DNA of 64,000 nucleotides from Cordilura impudica (Eukaryota; Arthropoda; Insecta; Diptera; Scathophagidae), in NCBI GenBank assembly GCA_963682025.1, contig OY821518.1, positions 236,198,152 to 236,262,151 of the forward strand, read 5' to 3'. Shown here in pieces: positions 54,384 to 64,000 of this stretch (position 1 is its first letter; the number at the start of each line of letters is the position of its first letter). The position numbers were made by a program, and so were the translations under genes. The notes below the pieces were generated by a model that was given only the letters and a program-made list of their open reading frames with translations, made no database searches and was not told the origin of the DNA.

Positions 54384-56841
54384 CGGGGGCTAATCGCCGC
54401 ATTCAATATAGAGTAAAATCAGTAGAAATTCCAAATGTTGGCTTATTATTTAAAGAAGACGGACAAACGTCAGATATCGTTTCACTTTTACTCAGAGTTC
54501 AGAAAAAACACACACTGAATAAAAAACTCGTACATATATGTAAACAAACATAACTTAGACCAACACACACATATTTTTATTTTCATATCTATTATGTTTG
54601 TTTTTAAATTTTCTTCGGTGCCAAACACAATCATGACTTGTGTTCGTTTTAATATTTCGTTATTTACACGAACATTTTTCTATCACGTACTTTTTGTTTC
54701 GATAACACATAAACCACACAGATTTGAGTGTTGCTTTATTTGAAGTTCGTGTTCTGGTACGTGTACTGAAAAAAAAAAACAGAACATGTCCAATAAACAG
54801 GTTCGAGTTCAGTTATATTTTAAGTCGTGTTCTGGCTCGTGTACTAAGAAAAAACAGAACATGTACAGTAAACAGGTTCGAGTTCAGTTATATTTTAAGT
54901 CGTGTTCTGGCTTGTGTACTAAGAAAAAATAGAATATGTACAATAAACAGGTTCGAGTTCAGTTATATTTTAAATTCGTGTTCTGGCTCGTGTACTGCGA
55001 AAAATTGAAACATCAATTCGCGATCTGATACACCCCGATAAAAACGACGACAATTGTTTCAACCAAATTTATTAATATTTTATTGACCCTTTTTTATGAC
55101 TTACGTTGCAAATTGTTTACAATTGTCTAATATTTTAAAATTTTATTGGCCATTTTTTTTTGTGATTTACGTTGAAATTATTTACAATTGTTTTTATTGA
55201 CTGGTTTTTATTTTAATAAAATATGGTAATAAGACACAAAAACTATTTAGCATCATAAAGGTTGCACTTGTTGGTTGTTAGATTTTTTTGCATTACCCAC
55301 CCCTATTTTCGCAACCAATTAGTGTCATAGACGAAAAACCTAATTTTGCGGCATAAAAGACACACTTGTTGCTTGTTAGGATCTTTTGCAAACATTTTTT
55401 TTTGGTAACAAATTACTTTAGACACAAACAAATTTTGCATCATAAAAAACACAATCACCCACCCTTAATTTGCGAACCAATTAGTGTCAGTGCACAATCC
55501 TTTTCTCAATGATTTTTTGGGATTTTTTGCGTAAAAACACAATGAGTGTCAATAAAAAAAAGCCCAAAAAAATATTTTCATATTTTATTGTCCCTTTTTT
55601 ATGCAATTGTAACGTATTGCTTGCAAGTGTTACAATTTCACGCAATTGATTTTGCAATAAATAGCGAGTGCGTGCGTCATTTATTCAGTTTTCATTAGGT
55701 TCAGTTTTCATTAGATCGTGATCTATAAGTGTACTGTGTTATTGTGTAAATTGCAAAAATTTTGTGAAAATTAAAAAAATTGGAAAGCAATAACATAAAT
55801 AAGTTTTGCTATAAAAAATACGCAACTTTTAATAGCGAAACGAAAAAATTTACATGTCTGATTGAAACCTGCAAGAAAGATTTAAGTGCAGTGTGCAGTT
55901 TTTGTGTCTTAAGTATTTTATTACCATCTTTTATTAAAATAAAAACCAGTCAATAAAAACAATTGTAAATAATTTCAACGTAAATCACAAAAAAATGGCC
56001 AATTAAATTTTAAAATATTTGACATTTGTAAACAATTTGCAACGTAAGTCATAAAAAAGGGTCAATAAAATTTTAATAAGTTTGGTTGAAACAATTGTCG
56101 TCGTTTTTATCGGGGTGAATTAGATCGCGAATTGATGTTTCAATTTTTCGCAGTACACGAGCCAGAACACGAATTTAAAATTTAACTGAACTCGAACCTG
56201 TTTATTGTACATGTTCTATTTTTTCTTAGTACACGAGCCAGAACATGACTTAAAATATAACTGAACTCGAACCTGTTTATTGTACATGGTTATTTTTTCT
56301 TAGTACACGAGCCAGAACACGACTTAAAATATAACTGAACTCGAACCTGTTTATTGTACATGTTCTGTTTTTTCTTAGTACACGAGCCAGAACACGACTT
56401 AAAATATAACTGAACTCGAACCTGTTTATTGTACATGTTCTGTTTTTTTTTTCAGTACACGTACCAGAACACGAACTTCAAATAAAGCAACACTCCAATA
56501 TGTGTGGTTTATGTGTGATCGAAACAAAAAGTACGTGATACAAAAATGTTCGTGTAAATAACGAAATATTAAAATGAACACAGTAATGATTGTGTTGGGC
56601 ACCGTAGAAAATTTAGAAACGCACATAATTGATATGAAAATAAAGATATGTGTTGGCTGCTTTTGAACAGAACATTGTGTGTTTCATGTGTGTATTTTCT
56701 GAACCTTGCTTTTACTCTTAACTAGGGGCCATAATTCATTAACTGTGACAGGGTAAAATTGTTCTTAGTATTTGATTTTGGAAAATTTAAAAAAATAATT
56801 TCGATCCAAAAATATCGATAACGAATGCGACGATTAGACCG
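54384..56841 (+). repeat. MITE family E, copy 7, split by the hAT foldback
   Basis: Left part 54384-54492 (GGGGGCTAATCGCCGCATTC onward) and right part 56709-56841 (CTTTTACTCTTAACTAGGGG to GCGACGATTAGACC) together make one MITE E. The break lies in the TTTCACTTCTACTCTTAACT stretch of the family. The expected CTG is only seen on the right side. Confidence 0.85.
54493..56708. mobile_element. hAT-ended foldback element, copy 2 (2,216 bp)
   Basis: Ends CAGAGTTCAGAAAAAACACA and (inverse) CAAGGTTCAGAAAATACACA with an exact 8-bp duplication CTTTTACT (54485-54492, 56709-56716). The outer arms match copy 1. The subterminal 66-bp block (AACATGTACAATAAACAGGT..) is present about three times in the left arm and four times in the right. 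Further inside, 55020-55250 mirrors 55925-56135 (CCCGATAAAAACGACGACAA at the left, its inverse at the right). The unique centre, about 55260-55900, contains AATAAATAGCG and then TTATTCAGTTTTCATTAGGT, promoter-like in layout, but encodes no transposase that I can see. Confidence 0.9.
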
Positions 56842-57535
56842 CTGGTCTTTTGTACGGCTCTGAAATTTTTGCTAATTGCAACTCCTCGAGCAAACAGCGA
56901 CTATTCGTTATTGGTTTAAGAAGATATTCTTCGAAATTGAAGCAGCCAACCATGACAAGAGCTGGAACGAGATAAAAACAATCATATCGGACAAATTAGT
57001 TTAGAATAAATTCGTTATGGCCCTATACTGCTTGTAGGAACTACGGGAACTTATATATATGTTCCCTTCTCTGAAAGACTATTTGGTGTGTCTTTTAATA
57101 ATCTTTTAAAAATTATAGTTATTACAATACTATTTACACAAAAGGACCTAGCTATCTATTCGAAAAATTGTAATTTGTTAGGTCTGATAGAGGCAATTCT
57201 TTGTACACGGAGTTCGTCTTTGAAATGCACTTCCACAAACTTATCAACTAATAAGCAACGCAAGACTTAAAAAAAAATTAATTATTCTGCATAGTAAAAT
57301 CTTAGAAATTTTGCTATTTTGTTATCTTCTTTTGTTATTTTATTTCATAAATAATTAATGTAATTAATTATTTTTTTCATATCAGCACATTGTACTCTTG
57401 TAATTAATTAATCCTGTACTGTAATTATAAGAATAATTTTTCTTATTGTACAGGAAAGCACAATAAATAAATAAATATATAAGTTAGGTGATACCAGATT
57501 ATCATTTTTAATATACATATATGACTAGGGTGGCT

Positions 57536-59905
57536 CTTAATAACAAAAATATTTCAAGCTCTCGGTCTCACCTCCTAGAAATATGCGAATAGCAAAAAAA
57601 AACTGAGAAATACAAAGTTTTGGGCCAATCAAAAAACATTTAGTCGTGCCTCAAAGCGATTGAAAATTTCAAGTATGTTTATATGGGGAAATTATGATTT
57701 ATTTCAGATTTTACGAAAATTTCGTTCTATAGTTTAATTTTTCCGACAAGTTGTTATATAATTCGGGATCAGTATAAAATTATCCTTTAAAGAGCTATAA
57801 AACTTCAAAACCGAATAAAACCTCGCCAAGAAATAGCAAATGCCCCAGACCACTTTTGTGCCAAAAAAAAAACTAGGTCATGAAATTGATGGCATTTTTT
57901 TCAACTTTGAGTAATCGATTAAAGCCATAATTTTTTTTTGGTCTCTATACTTGTAAGGACTCAGATATGAAGCATTGTTTTATTACAACGTCGTTAACCT
58001 ATTGCGCATTGAGACTGAAAATCGGAAATTTTTTTGATAAAATTTTGAAAACTCCTTTTTCAAGTTTTAAAAAATTGTCTTAAACAAAATTTAAAAAATG
58101 AATCCGGAACTTTAAGGTTTTGTTAAGTACATGTTGCAGATTAACTGTGTGAATTTTTAAGTAAATTACTGTGCCAGAATTTTTTTGACAAGCAGTTTTT
58201 TTGGGCTTTTTGTAAAATATTCTGTAAATGTACTCTTTCTAAATACTTTGTATCAAAAATTCATCACTTTTCTACTCTTAAATATTATATTTTATCTTAG
58301 TAGCCTAGGGTTTCGGAAAACAATATGACTCCATTAACCCTTTTGGAATTGGGGTCACATATGACCCCAAACTAATAAAAGACAATTTATTCAAAAAATT
58401 CAAATATTTTGTAAGTGCTGTCCAATTTTTAGATGCGACACTTAAAATATAATAACCAAATATGTAGAAGTTTCGTTCCAAAAATTTGAGATAAATCCGA
58501 GAACCTTAATCCATTATTTGTCAAGGCCAGCTTTGGATTTTAAGATATTTTAAAATAAAAATGACTTAAAACGAGTTTTTCTATTAAACTCGTTAATACC
58601 ACTATTTAGAATTTAAGAAAAATAATTCGCTTAATTTTTATTTATTTAACCATTCAGTGCTCCTGCAATTATCTTCTAATTGCTCGCGAATATAAATTAA
58701 AACAACTTTTAACCAATTTTGTTTTAAAATTACGTAATAAAGTAATAGTTTAATTTATTGCTGTCTCATAAAACTTCAAAATCGAATAAAACCTCGCCAG
58801 GAAATAGCAAATGCCCCAGACCACTTTTGTGCCAAAAAAAACTAGGTCATGAAATTGATGGCATTTTTTTCAACTTTGAGAAATCGATTAAAGCCATAAT
58901 TTTTTTTTGGTCTCTATACATGTAAGGACTCAGATATGAAGCATTGTTTTATTACAACGTCATTAACCTATTGCGCATTGAGACCGAAAATGGAAAATTT
59001 TTTTGATAAAATTTTGAAAACTACTTTTTCAAGTTTTAAAAAATTTTCTTAAACAAAATTTAAAAAAATGAATCCGGAACTTTCAGGTTTTGTTAAGTGC
59101 ATGTTGCAGATTAACTGTGTGAATTTTTAAGTAAATTACTTTGCCAAAATTTTTTTGACAAGGAGTTTTTTTGGGCTTTTTGTAAAATATTCTGTAAATG
59201 TACTCTTTCTAAAAACTTTGTATCAAAAATTCATCACTTTTCTACTTTTGAATGTTATATTTTATCTTAATAGCCTGGGGTTTCGGAAAACAATAATATG
59301 ACCCCATTAACCCTTTTGGAATTGGGGTCACATATGACCCCAAGCTAATACAAGACAATTTATTAAAAAAATTCAAATATTTTGTAAAAGCTGTTGAATT
59401 TTTAGATGCGACGCTGAAAATATAATAACGAAATGCGTAGAACCTCCATTCCTAAAATTTGGCCAGCTTTAGATTTTAACATATTTTTAAATAAAAATTA
59501 CCGAAAACGAGTTTTTCTATTAAACTCGATGAAACCACTCTTTAGAATTTAAGAAAAATAATTCGGTTAATTTTTATTTATTTAACCCTTCAGTGCTCCT
59601 GGGATCAAAATAATACATTGTGATATATCTTTGTTGCCATTATCTGCTTATTGCTCGCGAATATAAATTAAAACAATTTTTAACCAATTTTGTTATAAAA
59701 TTACTTTATGTCGGAAAAATTAAACTATAGAAAGAAATTTTCGTAAAATCTGAAATTTTCAATCGCGTTGAGACACGATTAAATGTTTTTTTGTTTGGTC
59801 CAAAACTTTGTATTTCTCAGTTTTTTTGCTATTCGCATATTTATAGGGGGTGAGACCGAGAGTTTGAACACTTTTTTTCCCTCCATATAATGAAGGACCA
59901 CCCTA
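57536..59905. mobile_element. Long-TIR non-coding element, family G (2,370 bp) with a 7-bp target duplication
   Basis: Ends TAGGGTGGCTCTTAATAAC and (inverse) TAGGGTGGTCCTTCATTAT. The inverted repeats extend about 210 bp (57536-57752 against 59706-59905), including CTCTCGGTCTCACC and TATGCGAATAGCAAAAAA. ATATGAC flanks both sides (57529-57535 and 59906-59912). No protein. The superfamily is uncertain: a 7-bp duplication is unusual, reported for some P-superfamily elements, while TAGGGTG ends also occur among hAT MITEs. Confidence 0.85.
57795..59700 (+). repeat. 0.97-kb direct duplication inside family G
   Basis: The block from TAAAACTTCAAAACCGAATA through CCAGACCACTTTTGTGCC, GACTCAGATATGAAGCATTG and GGGGTCACATATGACCCC to TATAAATTAAAACAACTTTT (57795-58735) recurs at 58768-59695 in the same orientation, about 90-95 percent identical, with an offset of about 970-980 bp. 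Each copy has a GGGGTCA/TGACCCC inverted pair spaced by four bases. Confidence 0.9.
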
Positions 59906-59912
59906 ATATGAC

Positions 59913-60212
59913 ACATTAGGAATAAATCCCCACAAAAAGTGTGTGCTGTTCCGCATGCAAATTGACAACAAAAGAGAAAAATATATATAAAAAAAATATA
60001 ATTGAGCCTATTTTTGTCCGTAACTGTATAAACAAAAAATATAACACTTAAATTTTTAAAAGATTTGGTTTATGTAGTTTGAATTTTAACATCATATTAA
60101 AATTATCATTAGAAAACCTAAAATTCTTTTGTTAATCTCATACCTGAGCAACTTGAGAATTCAATATACAGAACAAGCAAATAACAATGAAACGATTTTT
60201 AGGTCTTAGATT
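59913..60212. other. Unassigned spacer
   Basis: AT-rich; nothing recognised. Confidence 0.3.
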
Positions 60213-60992
60213 TTTTATACCCTATACCACTATGTGGTTTGGGTATAATGACTTTGTGCTGCTGTTTGTAGCTACTAAAAATATTTGACCTAGACCCATT
60301 TTTTATTATACCGATCGAATCAGAATCACTTTTCGAGTCGATTTAACAATGTCCGTCCGTCCGTCCGTGTGTCCATGTAAACCTTGTTATCACACTACAT
60401 GTCGCAAATATGAATATATTTGGATCAAATTTGGTATATGAGCTTTCATCGACCATGGGATGAACGCTATTGAAATTGGTGAGAATCGGTCCATGTTCAG
60501 ACCTAACCCCCATACAAATGACCCCTAAGAAATCGACATAAATTGCCATATGATCCAAATTGTCGTATATATCCTAGTCAAATTGGGTTTGTATGTGTTT
60601 GTTACATCCATTAATGACTAGTCCAAAAACGATCCCTATGGGACAACTCTTAGTCATAGGCCACATATAGAGCTGCTTCCCGATCTTCACTTAAATGTAT
60701 CAAAAAACAAAAATATTTCACTGATTCATCTCAAATTTTGATTGTATATATTTTTGCAAAATACTAGAGACTTTGCCAACCATGGTCAGGATCGGTTCAT
60801 TTTTGGACCTAGTCCCCATATAGACATAGCATCCGATATGAACTTTTTAATATCTGCAGCCAAAAAAATTAATAAAAATCCCACTCAAATTTGGTTTATG
60901 CTTATTTTCTATATTCAATTAGTTGGGCCTAAGAGATAGGGTCTCTAAACGCATGGTATAGGGTATCGTATTACTTGGTATTACTTGTTTTT
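60213..60992 (+). repeat. INE-1-like repeat, family B, copy 11
   Basis: Starts TATACCCTATACCACTATGT and has CCGTCCGTCCGTCCGTGTGT, CCCATACAAATGACCCCTAA, AGCTGCTTCCCGATCTTCAC and TTTTTGGACCTAGTCCCCAT. The end is altered: GGTATAGGGTATCGTATTAC then TTGGTATTACTTGTTTTT, so the 3' hairpin is replaced by a short repeat of GTATTACTTG. Confidence 0.9.
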
Positions 60993-62231
60993 AAATAGTA
61001 AAATAAATTGGAAAATTCAATATCTTTTAATTTATAAGGATATTGTAGTCAGTATTTTCTCTTCTGTAAATTTTATTACATTAAACACTTCTTTAGTGTA
61101 TATGAACAACTTTGGCAAATCTTGTACCTGACTAACTATAATTTAAATTATAGTTTTTTTTTCTTTTACTATTAAAAGATTCTTTAACACAAATCAACAA
61201 CAACATACCACTAAAATGTAAAACCGTTAAATAGGGGTGAAAGAGAAAATTTGTGTTGAAAATTACAATGTACTTTTCTGTATAAAATAGAAGATTTAAA
61301 TTTTTGATTTTGATTTGAATACAAATGAAATATAAAACAGAAAATAAATTTTGCATAAATTTATGCTGTTAATGTCCTGGGACTTACAACAAAATAAAGT
61401 TTTTTTTTTTTATTTTTGTTATTGTTGTTGTTAAATTCCCCCCTATTTAAATCTAACAGCAGAGAACAATTTCAAGCATACACATACACACACACACACA
61501 CAGTGTACGGATCTATATGTATGTAGCATATACCACTTCCTTGTCATTATGTGTCTGGTTGGTTGTTAAACGTTGTTGTCGTTGTTGTGCAGAAAAGTAA
61601 TTGAACTCTATTTATAGAATGAACACAATATTTTCCACCTCCCATGCCACAGACGGACAGACCAACGAACGAACGAACCAACACAAGGACGGGGTTTGGA
61701 ATGTATACCGTAGCTAGAAGGATTTGTTTGAAAATATAAATAAACGATTGCAGTTTTGCTAGATACAGAAAATGTTAAAATACACAAATGTATTCCTTTT
61801 GTCTCTCTCTCTGTGTAAATGTGTGTGTGTATGTGTATGAGTATGATGTTCTGTTGATGGTGTGAGTATTTATTTTCGGTTATTGCCATTGCTATGATAG
61901 TTCGTTTGTTCTTTCGTTTATTTTCTATGTATGTATATATTTTATGCAATAGATCAGTGGTCGCCAAACGGTAATTCACAGGCGATGTATCTCGTCTTAG
62001 TCTTTTCGCATTCTTAAAGGTCCAATTGTTGGCCATCAGTCTGCCACAAATCTTTATTATTGAGGTCTTTATAAATAAGAGACTCCAGTCTTATTTAGTT
62101 TCTTCAGGTTTTCAGTCAGAAGTAATTTAGAGTACTTTCCACGTATACAAAGAAGTCGTAAGTACACACAGAGGACGGATTCATTGGTGCAACCGAATTA
62201 TTGGCCAACTGAATTTTGATTGTCCCATGTA
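60993..62231. other. Unassigned DNA with microsatellites; possible lone hAT-type end
   Basis: CA repeat at about 61485-61502, a TG/TCTC tract at 61800-61840 and GTT repeats near 61420. At 61955 CAGTGGTCGCCAAACGGTA resembles a hAT-type terminus, but no partner end or duplication is visible. Open frames here have no family match. Confidence 0.4.
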
Positions 62232-64000
62232 CAGTACAACTTCGACAGTCCGGACACATATAGTTTTGGGCAAGTCCGGATTATCGAATTGTCCGGACTA
62301 TAGTAGTGAAAATTTTTAAAACAATCTAAGTGAATTAAATACATACATATGTACTATGATTTATTAAAAAACATTAAATTATTACATTAAATTATTATAT
62401 TAAATATATGTATGTATACATATTATGATTTATTGAAAAAAGAAGTTATTTTGTGCTGACTAACTTTGTTGAGATGAATGTTTTGTGCTTTTTGCTCAAT
62501 CCTCTTCAACAAAAGAATATCCTGCAAATCAATATTATTCTCCTCAGCCCACTGAATACAAACTGAAAATGATTTCTTTGCATCTGCAGTAGATATATTT
62601 GTTTTAGCAGCCATTTCTACAAAGTCTTCTTCAGAGTCCATAAGCAGCACTGGCGATTCTTTTTGTTTAGCATGTTGTATTATTTCTTCATCGGAAAACT
62701 CCAATGAGAATTCATTTGCACCAGTTGCCCAATCATTGATATCTTTTTCAGTTAGGTCATTACTGAATGTCATAGCTCCAATCAAATTTTGAATGGATTT
62801 TATGCCATCAGACAGCGATGCTATCAGACAGCAGTTCTTCACGCAGAACCTGAAGAGGTATCAAATCTTCATCTTCCCAACAAGATGCAGTTCTTGGCCA
62901 CAATGCAGACCAGCTTTTCTGAATATTTTTTTCACTAATGCTTTGCCATGCTAAATCCAAGAAATTAACCGCATCTTTAAGGCTAAACATTTTTAAAGTT
63001 TTAACCACATCGACGTCATCAGCATTTTCTGATAAAATATATTGCAATAATCGCTTTCTGTAAGTAACATTTACATTTTGTATTAAATTTTGATCCATAG
63101 GCTGTAATATTGCTGTACAATTTGGTGGTAAAAACATAACTTTAAAATTTGGATCAAAATTTATTTCATCCGTTTTAGGATGTGAAGGAGCATTATCTAA
63201 TATCAATAATGGTTTTCGAACCAGTCGAAAAAAAGGGACGTAGACATCCATCCTTTATTAGTTGCTTTATATACCACTGGAATTTTATAACCTTTAAAGG
63301 CTCTTGGATTAGCAGATTTGCCAATAACCAAAAGAGGCAGTTTATGTGTTCCGGCAGCATTTGAGCATGGCATAAATGTCACACGATCTTTGGAAATTTT
63401 TCTTCCTGGGGCTGATTTTTCCTTCGTATGCACCCATGTGTTACCAGGCAACACTCTCCAGAAAGTGGCAGATTCGTCTGCATTATAAACTTGATCTTCA
63501 CTCAAATCCATCTCAGCAACAATGTCAGCAAACTTTTTTTTAAACGGCTCTACTGCGCTTTCATCGCTGGAAACTTTTTCACCACAAATTTTTAGAATAC
63601 GAATACCATGCCGTAACTTAAATTTGTCTAACCAGCCTGAGCTCGCTGAAAAATCGTCCTTTCCCGTTATCTTTGTATAAAACAATTTGGCCTTTGCTTT
63701 TAGTATTTCTGATGAAATCGGGATATGATTGTTTCTTTGCTGCAAAAACCATGTGTAAAGCTCGTCCTCTAACTCTGGATATTCTGCTTTTTTCATAACT
63801 TTTCTTTTTCCTACAAAAAAAAGAAAATACATATGTTATGAAAGTGGTTTTATATATTATTTTGGTTTAATATTTACCGGGTCCGTTATAGGTATTCGAA
63901 ATAAATTGTTTTATTTTCTCCTTATCTTTTTTAATGTCGCAAATCGTTGATTTAGGAACACTAAATTTTTCGGCAACATGCCTAATAGATTTTCCCTCAT
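62232..64000 (-). mobile_element. Tigger/pogo-type element, 3' part (continues past the window)
   Basis: The terminus follows TA (62230-62231): CAGTACAACTTCGACAGTCC, then GGACACATATAG and a subterminal GTCCGGATTATCG/GTCCGGAC repeat, which is the pogo/Tigger type of end (CAGTA-AACCTCG and TCCGGAT motifs). It encloses a transposase read on the minus strand. The 5' end and its terminal repeat are beyond position 64000. Confidence 0.85.
62423..64000 (-). pseudogene. Tigger/pogo-like transposase with one intron, frameshifted twice
   Basis: Exon 1 (64000-63878, start outside the window) has EGKSIRHVAEKFSVPKSTIC, a CENP-B N-terminal HTH. A 67-bp intron (63877-63811, GTAAAT..TTTTGTAG) joins NGPG to KRKVMKKAEYPELEDEL. 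The CENPB-type second HTH follows (SASSGWLDKFKLRHGIR), then the DDE domain: VYNADESATFWRVLPGNT (first Asp), KSAPGRKISKDRVTFMPCSN, FFDWFENH, LLILDNAPSHPKTDE (second Asp) and LPPNCTAILQPMDQNLIQ (third Asp). One frameshift lies at about 63215 before LLILDN and another at about 62820. The C-terminus ends SQHKITSFFNKS, a match to the PCNA-binding Q-x2-I-x2-F-F pattern known in pogo transposase. All three catalytic Asp codons are intact, so the copy is fairly young. Confidence 0.85.

Larger units (their letters stand above)
53815..57480 (+). pseudogene. Non-LTR retrotransposon (RT and 3' end), interrupted by MITE E and a hAT foldback
   Basis: The RT part reads HITENIRQELDDNKVNFF, EHSKAFDTVDLLML (motif A, usual DFSKAFD), INLLQSYLSDRSQ, NNTRGVPQGCILGRLLFSLY (motif B) and HMYADDVQLYL (catalytic YADD). 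After a stop it resumes as LRFL-type sequence and AKTYVNT at 54360-54380. MITE E plus the hAT foldback occupy 54384-56841, and the protein match continues with GLLYGSEIFANCNSSSKQRL and VIGLRRYSSKLKQP. The C-terminal piece with FFVHGVRL-NALP resembles the family ending WQFYLHATRLWNTLP. The 3' UTR ends in an AATAAATAAATAAAT repeat near 57465, like the terminal simple repeats of CR1/jockey-type elements. The endonuclease and ORF1 are missing. Confidence 0.8.

Noticed and set aside
54760..54990. CRISPR-like array of regularly spaced 66-bp repeats
   Set aside because: The repeats are adjacent without unique spacers, mirrored in the other arm of a foldback transposon, and the genome is eukaryotic.
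1..64000. LTR retrotransposon or endogenous virus
   Set aside because: No long direct terminal repeats, primer-binding site, protease or integrase motifs were noticed. All RT sequences are of the non-LTR type.

Overview
The window looks like a transposon graveyard from a fly genome, probably a calyptrate fly. This is inferred from the AT-rich DNA, the set of element families (rosa-like DD41D mariners, Tc1, Helitrons with an AT-rich TCTATAATATTAATAG start, and INE-1/DINE-1-like repeats with GTCCGTCCGTCTG tracts) and the absence of any bacterial gene organisation. I find no host gene and no host exon I can defend. Every reading frame with a recognisable protein match belongs to a mobile element, and almost all of them are broken.

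Layout. 1-3.4 kb: a DD41D mariner remnant, a Tc1 copy (family Tc1-A) carrying a small MITE (family E), and a decayed RNase H-bearing LINE. 4.4-6.6 kb: the 3' end of a Helitron with its helicase C-terminus, a degenerate tandem repeat, and a mariner N-terminus. 6.57-11.49 kb: a Helitron that carries about 4.25 kb of a 21-bp minisatellite (about 202 units, open in one frame). 13.6-23.1 kb: small Helitrons, two copies of an unfamiliar possibly hAT-like transposase family, a Tc1 split by a DD41D mariner, two DD34D-type mariners and Tc1-A copy 2. 23.1-26.4 kb: AT-rich DNA with nothing recognised. 27.1-30.7 kb and 34.9-39.5 kb: Tc1-A copies 3 and 4, each blown apart by Helitrons and INE-1-like repeats. 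39.5-44.5 kb: INE-1-like copies interrupted by a 160-bp hairpin MITE and by a foldback element that itself contains a LINE. 46.1-46.8 and 54.5-56.7 kb: two foldback elements with 8-bp duplications and hAT-type ends. 49.9-52.0 kb: a Helitron broken by two INE-1-like repeats and by another Helitron. 52.1-53.8 kb: a rosa-like mariner and a Tc1 remnant. 53.8-57.5 kb: a non-LTR RT element split by MITE E, which is split in turn by the hAT foldback. 57.5-59.9 kb: a long-TIR element with a 7-bp duplication and a 0.97-kb internal duplication. 62.2 kb to the end: a Tigger/pogo element with an intron-containing, frameshifted transposase that runs off the window.

The genes do not form a pathway. What is informative is the stratigraphy: where related copies are present in the window, several insertions can be removed by eye and the host element closes seamlessly. 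Helitrons insert exactly between A and T with no duplication, INE-1-like repeats enter T/A runs, and the hAT foldbacks have perfect 8-bp duplications. The most unusual objects are the minisatellite-loaded Helitron and the hAT-ended foldback family.
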